From positions 814,482-846,016 of the forward strand of contig BFEA01000253.1 in the NCBI GenBank assembly GCA_003427395.1: a DNA stretch of 31,535 nucleotides, written 5' to 3'. This DNA comes from Chara braunii (lineage: Eukaryota > Streptophyta > Charophyceae > Charales > Characeae). The stretch's first letter is position 1. Every line of letters starts with the position of its first letter. The notes beneath the pieces are model-generated. The model was not told the DNA's origin and ran no database searches. It worked only from the letters and a program-made list of their open reading frames with translations. Shown piece by piece: positions 30,547-31,535 of this stretch. Position numbers and translations under genes: made by a program.

Positions 30547-31492
30547 GAGGGGGGGCATGCAAAGACTTGGGGCCTCGCTGCACTACTCTGGACTCGAGCT
30601 TTTTCTTGCATGCGGCATGGCTGCACTGACTCTGTAAATGGGCGCTCGAAAACCTGTTCTAGAGTTGTCAGAACGGCTCTTTAAAGCTAATAGAGTCTTC
30701 ATCGCTCCACTTACTCAATAAGTTCGCTCTAGATTTTTCATTTCTAGAGCTGTCAGAGCGGGTCACTCCTCACTCTAGATCGATCGAGAGTACCAGCCTG
30801 CAAAGGCCGTTTTTTTTAGGGAGGTCCAGAGGACCCTTGAAACGCCTTGGTTTTCCTAGAGTGGGCCTTGAGTCTGGACGGACAACCCAGGCTGGCGCTG
30901 TCCTGGTGTGAAATGGCCAAACTCAGAAAGCGACGGAGCAACTCTAGCTTTTCTAGAGTCTAGAGCTAGTGCAGCGATGCGTAGATTTTAGGACTTTTCG
31001 TGACTTTGACAGCTCTAGAACAACTCTAGAAAATTTTCACAAGTCTAGAGCAGTGCAGCGAGACCCTTGGGCAACAAAAAGATAGACTCGGCGCAAGAGG
31101 TAGGAGGGAGGAGCAGTGAGCAGATACAGAGGGGGAAAAGAGACAAGGAGGGAAACAGAGGGAGACATGGGGACTAAAAGACTGACAATTCATCACAGAC
31201 AGAGAAGTGAAGACAGTAAGGGAAGGAGAGAACGAGAGAGGAAGTACCACGAAGATGCAGGCAGAGAGGCTGGAACAGGGGGAACGTGAGAACAAGAAGG
31301 CGAGAAGGAACGGACAACAGGGAGAGAGATTTGGAGAAAGTGAGGAGAAGACACAGTGAGAGAGAGGCAGACACACAGAGCCAACACGAAGTGTGAAATG
31401 CGTACCGTTGCTGGGTCTGAGGCAAGCAAGTGGGCCGAAAGGAGACCACCCAAAACTCTTATATTTGTTTCGAAGACAGAAACTGTGATATC
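1956..31492 (-). CDS. GH47 EDEM-like alpha-mannosidase gene, internal part (7 exons)
   Basis: Split gene on the minus strand. Joining the seven exons listed below gives 561 nt, or 187 residues, with no stop and consistent phases (0-0, 0-1, 1-0, 0-1, 1-0, 0-0, 0-0). In order the protein shows SVFETNIRVLGG, LLPAF-type MLPAFDTPT, IPYGSVNL, TSTAGGGTL, GEWTHK, DAGIG and DSFYEYLLK, which is the colinear signature of glycoside hydrolase family 47. Known for the family: EDEM proteins act in the ER lumen, trimming or reading mannose on misfolded glycoproteins for ER-associated degradation. The Glu of SVFE and the Asp of DSFYEYLLK match catalytic acids of class I mannosidases as I remember the alignment. 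The third acidic residue would lie in exons outside the window. Full family proteins run about 450 or more residues in the catalytic domain, so both ends are missing. Word-level similarity (SAHLL, AF-TPTG, GDPVFE-like GNPVFE, GLVG-HI-V-TG) is best with EDEM2. Plant MNS4/MNS5 are the likely orthologue group; I cannot choose between them. Confidence 0.94.
2049..2396 (-). other. 348-bp intron between exons F and G
   Basis: The smallest intron in the window, gtaaga...ccag. It contains three related words of the type ACCACCTCCCAATCTTGGGG or AATTCCAGGAGA (about 2090-2285), suggesting a short degenerate internal duplication. Nothing else is recognised. Confidence 0.7.
2397..2447 (-). CDS. EDEM-like exon F (51-bp micro-exon)
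   Basis: A 51-bp, 17-codon exon in phase 0 at both ends. The acceptor is gcatgtgtggcag; the donor is AAG followed by gtaaga. It encodes DAGIGTSIDSFYEYLLK, one of the best conserved blocks of GH47. The Asp before SFYEYLLK corresponds to a catalytic acid in class I mannosidases. Every position of the family pattern D-G-G---D--YEYL-K is met, which makes this assignment very secure despite its size. Confidence 0.95.
3066..3102 (+). ncRNA. Hammerhead-ribozyme-like core 1
   Basis: CTGATGA (3066-3072) is followed by a perfect 5-bp stem II, GTCGG/CCGAC, closing a 7-nt loop, then GAAAC (3090-3094). This is the catalytic core arrangement of hammerhead ribozymes. A minimal stem III, ACA/TGT with loop GTT followed by C, would give a GTC cleavage triplet at 3100-3102. 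The required stem I partner for the upstream TTCAGCCTC is not evident, so the copy may be incomplete or depend on the inverted partner. Confidence 0.55.
3406..3442 (-). ncRNA. Hammerhead-ribozyme-like core 2 (inverted copy, mutated)
   Basis: This is the reverse-strand twin of core 1. It reads CTCATGA in place of CTGATGA, with stem II now GTTGG/CCGAT, in which the changes keep pairing through a G-T wobble and a T-A pair, then GAAACAGTTTGTC. The core G of CTGATGA is C here, which should abolish self-cleavage. The pairing-preserving changes in stem II are interesting, but two substitutions do not prove selection. Confidence 0.5.
3693..4860. other. Intron stretch with AT-rich degenerate repeats
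   Basis: This AT-rich DNA carries repeated words such as TTATATTCGAAT, TTGAATATAATGCC and CATTGTATTTGA (3760-4260). A segment at about 4056-4110 matches 37-90 in inverted orientation. Overlapping 108-110 codon open frames on both strands at 4212-4579 show no family resemblance, and I treat them as chance. Confidence 0.5.
4862..5011 (+). repeat. Two-copy tandem duplication (~90 bp)
   Basis: CAGTCTTGCCGCTAGGCAGG, GTGATACGAGCA-type sequence, a C-run and then TGGTAATGAAAAAA occur at about 4863-4928 and again at about 4951-5011. The two are separated by an A-rich spacer. Confidence 0.8.
5012..6029. other. Intron stretch with older tandem duplications
   Basis: Two weak duplications are visible. 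The segment 5424-5502 recurs at 5561-5633 (shared CGTAAACAC, CTTGTATTTATTG, CACGAAAA and TGCACGC, period 137 bp). A GATCGCCC-containing block near 5150-5175 recurs near 5270-5300. The rest (5640-5970) is pyrimidine-rich towards exon E's donor side. No exon is seen. Confidence 0.6.
6030..6139 (-). CDS. EDEM-like exon E
   Basis: A 110-bp exon (2 + 108 nt). The acceptor is ...ttgttgctgaaacag and the donor follows ACACACAAG as gtgcgt. It encodes FEEAAKNAVRGLW and LGLVGGHINVFTGEWTHK, the block with SS-GLLG--I-V-TG-W in EDEM proteins. The exon's 5' edge abuts a 91-bp tandem repeat that copies the acceptor region twice more upstream in the intron (see 6128-6400), so alternative acceptor use is conceivable. 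It ends in phase 0 and continues into exon F as WTHK then DAGIG. Confidence 0.95.
6128..6400. repeat. 91-bp tandem repeat spanning the exon E acceptor
   Basis: The word TGTTTCAGCAACA recurs at 6141, 6232 and 6323, exactly 91 bp apart, followed each time by related sequence (ATCCAGGGAACA, AACTCAGCAAGCA, TATGACCAC, CATAGCCAAGTTCA). On the minus strand the first unit carries the functional acceptor (gctgaaacag) of exon E, and the two upstream units carry cognate gctgaaacacag sequences. Since 91 is not a multiple of three, the open frame over it is not a repeat protein. Confidence 0.85.
6627..6708 (-). pseudogene. U6 snRNA pseudogene, internal deletion, A-tailed
   Basis: The minus strand carries a 5' stem-loop (GTCCTC...GAGGAC), then AAAATTGGAACGGTACAGAG, AAGATTAGCATGGC, and the plant-type 3' end AAATCGAGAAATGGTCC. 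About 22 nt between ATGGC and AAATCG (CCCTGCGCAAGGATGACACG region, which includes part of the catalytic internal stem-loop) is missing. An A-rich tail follows (6608-6626), and no upstream TATA or USE promoter element is seen. This is the structure of a retroposed U6 copy rather than a working gene. The 3' end type points to a green-plant-lineage genome. Confidence 0.85.
6840..7500. other. Intron stretch, no recognised gene
   Basis: Contains a solitary end of the TTAA family (GAACTGGTGGTTTAAG at about 7085-7100) and a short (AC)n tract near 7172. Nothing else is recognised. Open frames of up to 165 codons here have no family resemblance. Confidence 0.4.
7508..7589 (+). repeat. (CT)n microsatellite
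   Basis: About 41 uninterrupted CT units. The flanking 7590-8530 is strongly pyrimidine-rich on the plus strand. Confidence 0.97.
7590..8640. other. Pyrimidine-rich intronic DNA
   Basis: A roughly 900-bp C/T-biased stretch. Long open frames on the plus strand (for example 7659-8273) are rich in Pro, Ser and Leu only because of the base bias and show no domain, so I do not call a gene. Confidence 0.6.
8686..9260 (+). repeat. Three (GGGA)n tracts with duplicated spacers
   Basis: GGGA-type tracts lie at about 8688-8726, 8826-8880 and 9078-9120. The sequence after each tract is related: CACCTATTT...GAGTGTGA at 8749 and 9127, and CATCTTCAGGCACAACACC at 8910 and 9169. A unit of spacer plus microsatellite has therefore duplicated. 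Confidence 0.75.
9260..10323. other. Intron stretch, no recognised gene
   Basis: Nonrepetitive by eye apart from short tracts such as ACGAACGAACGAA near 9604. Nothing I can assign. Confidence 0.4.
10324..10396 (-). CDS. EDEM-like exon D
   Basis: A 73-bp exon. The acceptor is tatcatcactttgtag; the donor follows AACCCAG as gtgcgt. It encodes VTSTAGGGTL and LEFGMLSRLTGNP, corresponding to the T-TAG-GTL-EF--LSRLTGDP block of GH47 EDEM proteins. It leaves one base (G) of a Val codon that is completed by TA at the start of exon E, giving GNPVFEE, as expected for GDPVFE in the family. The Cys found after the first Thr in several animal EDEMs (TCTAG) is Ser here. Confidence 0.94.
10397..11675. other. 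Intron stretch between exons C and D, part 1
   Basis: No exon or element is recognised. Three ambiguous bases (11253, 11262, 11269) mark a low-quality patch within a region of repeated CTGACTGAC/CTGGACC and CCACTTGCC words (11260-11390). Confidence 0.5.
11676..12156. mobile_element. hAT-like non-autonomous element with 8-bp TSD
   Basis: Perfect 8-bp direct repeats TGTACACC at 11676-11683 and 12149-12156 bound a 465-bp element. Its ends are loosely inverted: AGGGTTGCATACCCGCCGACC on the left and GTGGCGTTGCACAGTCCG read in from the right. With the adjacent CA these approximate the CAG-GG-GTTGCA type of hAT ends. Subterminal regions are packed with CCGACC/GGTCGG and CTACCAG/CTGGTAG motifs in both orientations. 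The middle (11840-11995) is a G-rich strand with many runs of four or more G. No transposase frame is present. Confidence 0.7.
12577..12632 (-). CDS. EDEM-like exon C
   Basis: A 56-bp exon (2 + 54 nt). The acceptor is gatgtgttctcag and the donor follows ACAAAG as gtgaga. It encodes IPYGSVNLRKGVHADETK, matching the IPYG-VNL-HGV-P-ET stretch between the LPAF and TAG motifs of EDEM proteins. It begins with the last two bases of the Gly codon split from exon B and ends in phase 0. It is too short to be found as an ORF; I located it by looking for the peptide that must lie between the flanking exons. Confidence 0.93.
12903..12949 (+). ncRNA. Hammerhead-ribozyme-like motif 3 (unit 1)
   Basis: CAGACTCTC (12903-12911) can pair with AGTCTG (12944-12949) as an open stem III. 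The order is then a 13-nt stem I segment, an intact CTGATGA (12925-12931), a 3-bp stem II (GTC-G-GAC) and GAAAC. This is the order of a type III hammerhead (stem III strand, cleavage triplet, stem I hairpin, CUGAUGA, stem II, GAAA, stem III strand). One base in the 5' strand (CTC where units 2 and 3 have GTC) weakens the cleavage triplet, and stem I pairing is poor. Confidence 0.6.
13183..13230 (+). ncRNA. Hammerhead-ribozyme-like motif 4 (unit 2)
   Basis: CAGACTGTC (13183-13191) ends in the canonical GTC triplet. CAGACTGT pairs perfectly over 8 bp with ACAGTCTG (13223-13230), directly after GAA. The CTGATGA box has decayed to a GATTGATTG context, and stem II (TCTGTGCAAATCCCGC) is partly lost. 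Stem III and the cleavage triplet are therefore better than in unit 1, while the core is worse. The two units together outline a complete ancestral type III hammerhead. Confidence 0.55.
13313..13360 (+). ncRNA. Hammerhead-ribozyme-like motif 5 (unit 3)
   Basis: Identical to motif 4 over its whole length (CAGACTGTC ... CGCGAAACAGTCTG), so duplicated recently or homogenised. It shares the same decayed CTGATGA box. Confidence 0.55.
13677..13767 (-). CDS. EDEM-like exon B
   Basis: A 91-bp exon entered in phase 0 after a polypyrimidine tract and acceptor (ttttttttgcag) and left in phase 1 at a strong donor (ACGG then gtgagt). It encodes LAEDLGSRMLPAFDTPT, the conserved helix and LLPAF-TPTG element of EDEM proteins. 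The split Gly codon (G, then GT on the next exon) restores TPTGIPYG exactly. The reading continues open past the donor for some 20 codons, but that part has no family resemblance and is intron. Confidence 0.95.
13780..14980. other. Intron stretch, no recognised gene
   Basis: A possible solitary TTAA-family end (GTTAAACCACTCGTGC near 13818) and a purine-rich GA/GAAA tract (about 14550-14640) preceded by three GAGGAACAGT words. Open frames of up to 154 codons on either strand show no family pattern. Confidence 0.4.
15105..15272. mobile_element. TTAA-family MITE, one end recognised
   Basis: Contains the family core palindrome TGGCTGGCCCGGCCAGCCA (about 15140-15160), followed by TTTGGTCCGG, and a right terminal sequence ACTGGTGGTTTGAA (15258-15271). 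The left terminus is not evident. Confidence 0.5.
15377..15463 (+). ncRNA. Hammerhead-ribozyme-like motif 6
   Basis: CTGACGA (15428-15434, T to C in the box) is followed by GTCTGTGAAAGTCCAAC and GAAAT. AGTCTG (15457-15462) can pair with CAGACT (15377-15382) to form stem III across a 42-nt stem I region. It shares TTCAGCCTYCTGAYGAGTC with cores 1 and 2 and TAGTCTG with motifs 3 to 5, so it links the two subgroups. A (CT)n tract follows at 15512-15548. Confidence 0.5.
15512..15548 (+). repeat. (CT)n microsatellite
   Basis: About 18 CT units, directly downstream of the hammerhead-like motif 6 unit. Confidence 0.95.
15912..16150 (+). mobile_element. tRNA-derived SINE-like sequence
   Basis: TAGCTCAGTTGGTAAGG (A-box like) and GGTTCAATCCCC (B-box like) are spaced as in a tRNA (15919-15975). 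Acceptor and T-stem pairing is incomplete, so this is not a working tRNA. The following ~170 bp is an unrelated body. A poly(A) tail or target duplication could not be identified, so the 3' limit is approximate. Confidence 0.5.
16151..17361. other. Intron stretch with GGTCCG/TAGGCC-rich block
   Basis: The segment 16190-16440 is dense in TTTAGG, CCGGT, GGTCC and TAGGCC words in both orientations, as in subterminal regions of DNA transposons, but I could not define ends. A GC-rich segment (16620-16760) with CCAGCCC/CCCAGCG repeats and a (CT)n tract at 16798-16829 follows. The rest has nothing recognised. Confidence 0.4.
17354..17648. mobile_element. CTAGGCTACC-family MITE with 8-bp TSD
   Basis: The element at 17362-17640 (279 bp) starts CTAGGCTACCAGAGTGGCC and ends with GGCCTGGCTGGTAGCCTAG, its inverted counterpart. 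Flanks are ATCATGAC (17354-17361) and ATAATGAC (17641-17648), 7 of 8 identical. The interior has GCCCGGCCGGGCC, an A/T-rich centre and GTAACCCTGAGGCACAAGTT, all shared with 2777-3684. Confidence 0.82.
18235..18315 (-). mobile_element. tRNA-like SINE head or tRNA pseudogene
   Basis: The minus strand reads TTAGCTCAGCTGGTACA (A-box like) and, about 45 nt later, AGTTCAAATCC (B-box like), with AACT/AGTT as remains of an acceptor stem. Arm pairing is too poor for a functional tRNA. Confidence 0.35.
18330..20320. other. Intron stretch, no recognised gene
   Basis: Contains clusters of CGGAC/GTCCG words around 18635-18690 and 18905-18975, an A/T-rich centre, and a TTAA-family core remnant (TTTGGCTAGTGGCACCGGCCA near 19057). 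A 189-codon open frame (19165-19734) overlaps another long frame on the same strand and one on the opposite strand. None shows a family motif, so I leave it uncalled. Confidence 0.4.
20325..20453. mobile_element. Short MITE with ~24-bp terminal inverted repeats
   Basis: The left end CTTAGGGCGTACTCACACTA and the right end, read inward, CTTAGGGCATACTCACACCA differ at two of the first 20 positions. The 129-bp element has no coding capacity. The outermost bases could be a TA or TWA target duplication, so Tc1/mariner-like or Harbinger-like origin cannot be separated. Confidence 0.75.
20460..21230. other. Intron stretch, no recognised gene
   Basis: A small palindrome, GGGGGTACCCAGTACCCCC, lies near 20942-20961. 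Otherwise nothing is recognised. Confidence 0.4.
21240..21350 (+). repeat. ~23-bp tandem repeat, partly palindromic
   Basis: Five units of the type GGCTACAGGGCCCATAGCAGAT start near 21244, 21268, 21290, 21313 and 21336. The GGGCCC centre and the GCTAC/GTAGC words make each unit partly self-complementary. Confidence 0.75.
21450..21523 (+). repeat. (CT)n microsatellite
   Basis: About 37 CT units. The 217-codon minus-strand frame that runs through it encodes an RE repeat from this tract and is not a gene. Confidence 0.97.
21920..22075. mobile_element. TTAA-family MITE remnant, ends lost
   Basis: GAGGCACTTTTCTC, GGAAACGCCCTGCGC and TTGGCTGGTGCCACCAG match the interior of the copy starting at 24264. 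Terminal ACCACCAGTAC sequences are absent. Confidence 0.5.
22701..22852. mobile_element. CTAGGCTACC-family MITE, truncated
   Basis: Starts CTAGGCTACCAGACGGGCC, then CCCGCCGGCCCGGCC, AAGAAGGTCCCAAAAGC and AACTACGTTATGCAGAAAAA. The last two are the reverse complement of the right half of the 17362-17640 copy, so this insert lies in the opposite orientation. The second terminus is missing. Confidence 0.7.
23429..23925. mobile_element. TTAA-family MITE(s), composite
   Basis: Two left-end sequences (CTAAACCACCACTACATCC at 23430 and TTAAACCAGCACTACATCC at 23649) and one right end (ATAGTGGTGGTTTAA, 23911-23925) are present. The inner element 23649-23925 has TTAA on both sides and carries GAGGCACCAGCCATTT plus an AGGCCGAGCCCC duplication. 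The outer left end, with the U6 fragment, suggests insertion of one copy into another. Confidence 0.6.
23531..23573 (-). pseudogene. U6 snRNA fragment
   Basis: The minus strand reads CAGAAGATTAGCATGGCCCC then TGCGCCAGGATGA, matching the U6 central region (ACAGAGA-AGATTAGCATGGCCCCTGCGCAAGGATGA) with small changes. The 5' stem-loop and 3' end are not preserved. It lies between two left ends of the TTAA family. Confidence 0.7.
24264..24470. mobile_element. TTAA-family MITE, right end unclear
   Basis: Starts TTAAACCACCAGTACTTCC, followed by GGGCACTTTTCTCCGATACT, GGCACCACCAGCCATTG and CCAGTAGGCCCGAAG. Sequence past 24408 (ACGTATACGACAAGGGCC, GGGGCCAAGTACT) is also found, inverted, next to the copy ending at 29975. 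These two therefore belong to a longer subfamily. Confidence 0.6.
24470..25430. other. Intron stretch, no recognised gene
   Basis: One isolated TTAA-family-like end (GAACTGGTGGTTTTTAAG, about 25170-25187). Nothing else is assigned. Confidence 0.4.
25431..25516. mobile_element. CTAGGCTACC-family end fragment
   Basis: GTGCTGGACCTTGCCTGGAC, GGCCGGGCCACCTGGGCAG and a diverged GGTACCCCAG terminus resemble the right end at 3605-3684. No matching left end is nearby. Confidence 0.5.
26063..27292 (+). mobile_element. Non-LTR retrotransposon (LINE) 3' fragment
   Basis: Comprises the C-terminal coding remnant (26065-26906, two frame changes), a ~375-bp presumptive 3' UTR and an 11-A tail at 27282-27292. 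The RT catalytic domain (YADD-type motif) and endonuclease are not visible upstream, so this is probably a 5'-truncated insertion, as LINEs commonly leave. It lies antisense to the host gene. The 5' limit is uncertain. Confidence 0.7.
26065..26613 (+). pseudogene. LINE ORF2 C-terminus with zf-RVT-like domain
   Basis: An open frame from just after a stop at 26062 to 26613. It contains PKIALLQWRIENRGLPTNDR, then ETIEHFFLQCPGAT, then WRTTILWALWRKQC. This is the layout of the zinc-binding region found downstream of reverse transcriptase in plant LINEs (K...FLWR...LPT..L..R, then C..C, then E...HLF..C). The CxxC pair is missing; the corresponding place reads GLALPWYETS. Coding sense continues after frame changes: EMKDIIRQQIQLGITDQW from about 26594 in another frame, then DWWEGSNQGREAEPKRDY from 26754 and SDFPDLFRPHGL ending at the stop at 26904-26906. 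It is decayed and cannot make a complete protein. Confidence 0.75.
27340..27479. mobile_element. TTAA-family MITE, 140 bp with both TTAA flanks
   Basis: TTAA at 27340-27343 is followed by ACCACCAATA, and GTACTGGCGGT is followed by TTAA at 27476-27479. The interior carries TCGGCTGGAGCTGCCAGCCA after a T-tract, then CCAGTAGGCCCGAAC. Confidence 0.8.
27480..28252. other. Intron stretch, no recognised gene
   Basis: An A-rich interrupted tract lies near 28165-28195. No coding or element signature is recognised. Confidence 0.4.
28253..28460. mobile_element. TTAA-family MITE, best-preserved copy
   Basis: TTAA at 28253-28256 and 28457-28460 bracket a 200-bp element with perfect 16-bp inverted ends ACCACCAGTACCTTTC. 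In the interior are the GGCTGGCAGCGCCAGCC palindrome (28348-28364) and a 14-T run. There is no reading frame. TTAA target duplication is the signature of piggyBac-type transposases, so this is most likely a piggyBac-derived MITE (inference). Confidence 0.88.
28928..29131. mobile_element. TTAA-family MITE, divergent copy
   Basis: TTAA at 28928-28931, then ACCCACCACTCC. The right end is GGAGTGATGGT, then TTAA at 29128-29131. It shares GATTTTAGGCTCAG with the 28253-28460 copy. The core palindrome is not obvious. Confidence 0.65.
29132..29750. other. Intron stretch, no recognised gene
   Basis: No feature recognised beyond a short (AC)n near 29524. Confidence 0.4.
29751..29977. mobile_element. 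TTAA-family MITE, one end, inverted relative to 24264
   Basis: Ends AAATACTGGTGGTTCAA (about 29961-29977). Inside are TTGGCTGGCGGTGCCAGCCA (about 29862-29881), CCAGTATCGGAGAAAGTTGC and, further left, GGCCCTTGTCGTATACGTGC. All match the 24264 copy on the other strand. Confidence 0.6.
29978..30499. other. Intron stretch, no recognised gene
   Basis: Nothing recognised. Overlapping open frames of 96 to 149 codons on both strands lack any family pattern. Confidence 0.4.
30500..30540 (+). repeat. (GA)n microsatellite
   Basis: About 20 GA units (CT on the transcribed sense of the host gene). Confidence 0.95.
30571..31065. mobile_element. TIR element packed with TCTAGA motifs
   Basis: The left end GGCCTCGCTGCACTACTCTG and the right end read inward GGTCTCGCTGCACTGCTCTA match at 17 of 20 positions. 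CTTGG occurs on both outer sides (30566-30570, 31066-31070), which may be a short target duplication or part of the end. The interior holds at least eight TCTAGA or CTAGAG words, often as CTCTAGA or TCTAGAG. This is a regular subterminal-type motif cluster without coding potential. Confidence 0.65.
31076..31400. other. Purine-rich intronic DNA next to exon A donor
   Basis: Strongly A/G-rich on the plus strand, hence pyrimidine-rich in the transcript just downstream of the exon A donor. The open frames here are composition artefacts, except that one runs into exon A. Confidence 0.6.
31406..31492 (-). CDS. EDEM-like exon A (first in window)
   Basis: An 87-bp exon, 29 codons, phase 0 at both ends. 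The minus strand reads ...gtgagcag before GATATCACAG, and the exon ends ...CCAGCAACG before gtacgc. It encodes SVFETNIRVLGGLLSAHLL, the GH47 segment that carries the first catalytic Glu (in VFE). Its last residues (SDPAT) run straight into GMQVEGYKDELL of the next exon, a spacing that matches EDEM2-type proteins, so I see no need for a missing exon between them. Only 43 bases lie upstream in the window, and they look intronic. Confidence 0.93.
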
Positions 31493-31535
31493 CTGCTCAC
31501 AAAATGAAGAAGACAACCAACACCACTCTGCGTTA

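Larger units (their letters stand above)
13768..31405 (-). other. 17,638-bp intron between exons A and B
   Basis: Begins gtacgc and ends with a T-tract and ttgcag on the minus strand. The exon phases (0 on both sides) and the protein spacing show that nothing is missing between A and B, so the whole span is intronic. It holds the LINE fragment, most TTAA-family MITEs, SINE-like heads, a U6 fragment, one hammerhead-like motif and several microsatellites, listed separately. Confidence 0.9.

Overview
This is a eukaryotic nuclear window that lies almost entirely inside one protein-coding gene read on the minus strand. Seven short exons (51 to 110 bp) encode 187 consecutive residues of a glycoside hydrolase family 47 protein of the EDEM type (ER degradation-enhancing alpha-mannosidase-like; plant MNS4/MNS5 group, and to my eye closest to EDEM2). 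In transcription order they are 31406-31492, 13677-13767, 12577-12632, 10324-10396, 6030-6139, 2397-2447 and 1956-2048. All have GT donors and AG acceptors, all phases agree, and the joined reading has no stop. The 5' exons lie beyond the right edge and the 3' exons beyond the left edge, so no promoter, start codon, stop codon or poly(A) site of this gene is in the window.

The introns are very large (17,638, 1,044, 2,180, 4,184, 3,582 and 348 bp, plus two open-ended ones) and full of mobile and repetitive DNA. I see a non-LTR retrotransposon 3' end with a degenerate reverse-transcriptase zinc-binding region (about 26063-27292, plus strand). Several non-autonomous DNA-transposon families are present: a family with CTAGGCTACC ends and 8-bp target duplications, a TTAA-flanked family with ACCACCAGTAC ends and a small internal palindrome, and single elements at 11684-12148, 20325-20453 and 30571-31065. 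There are also tRNA-like SINE heads, two U6 snRNA pseudogenes, foldback repeats and many long dinucleotide and tetranucleotide microsatellites.

The most unusual content is a set of six sequences with a hammerhead-ribozyme-like core (CTGATGA, stem II, GAAA). Three lie in a tandem array separated by (AC)n tracts inside the 1,044-bp intron. Two form an inverted pair flanked by (TA)n, nested in an 8-bp-TSD element in the 3,582-bp intron. One sits beside a (CT)n tract in the 17.6-kb intron. They resemble the non-coding retrozymes known from plants and animals, but several copies have decayed cores.

Organism: plant-type U6 ends (AAATCGAGAAATGGTCC), a plant-style LINE zinc-binding domain and huge repeat-filled introns suggest a streptophyte with a large genome. 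A charophyte such as Chara would fit, but this is inference.
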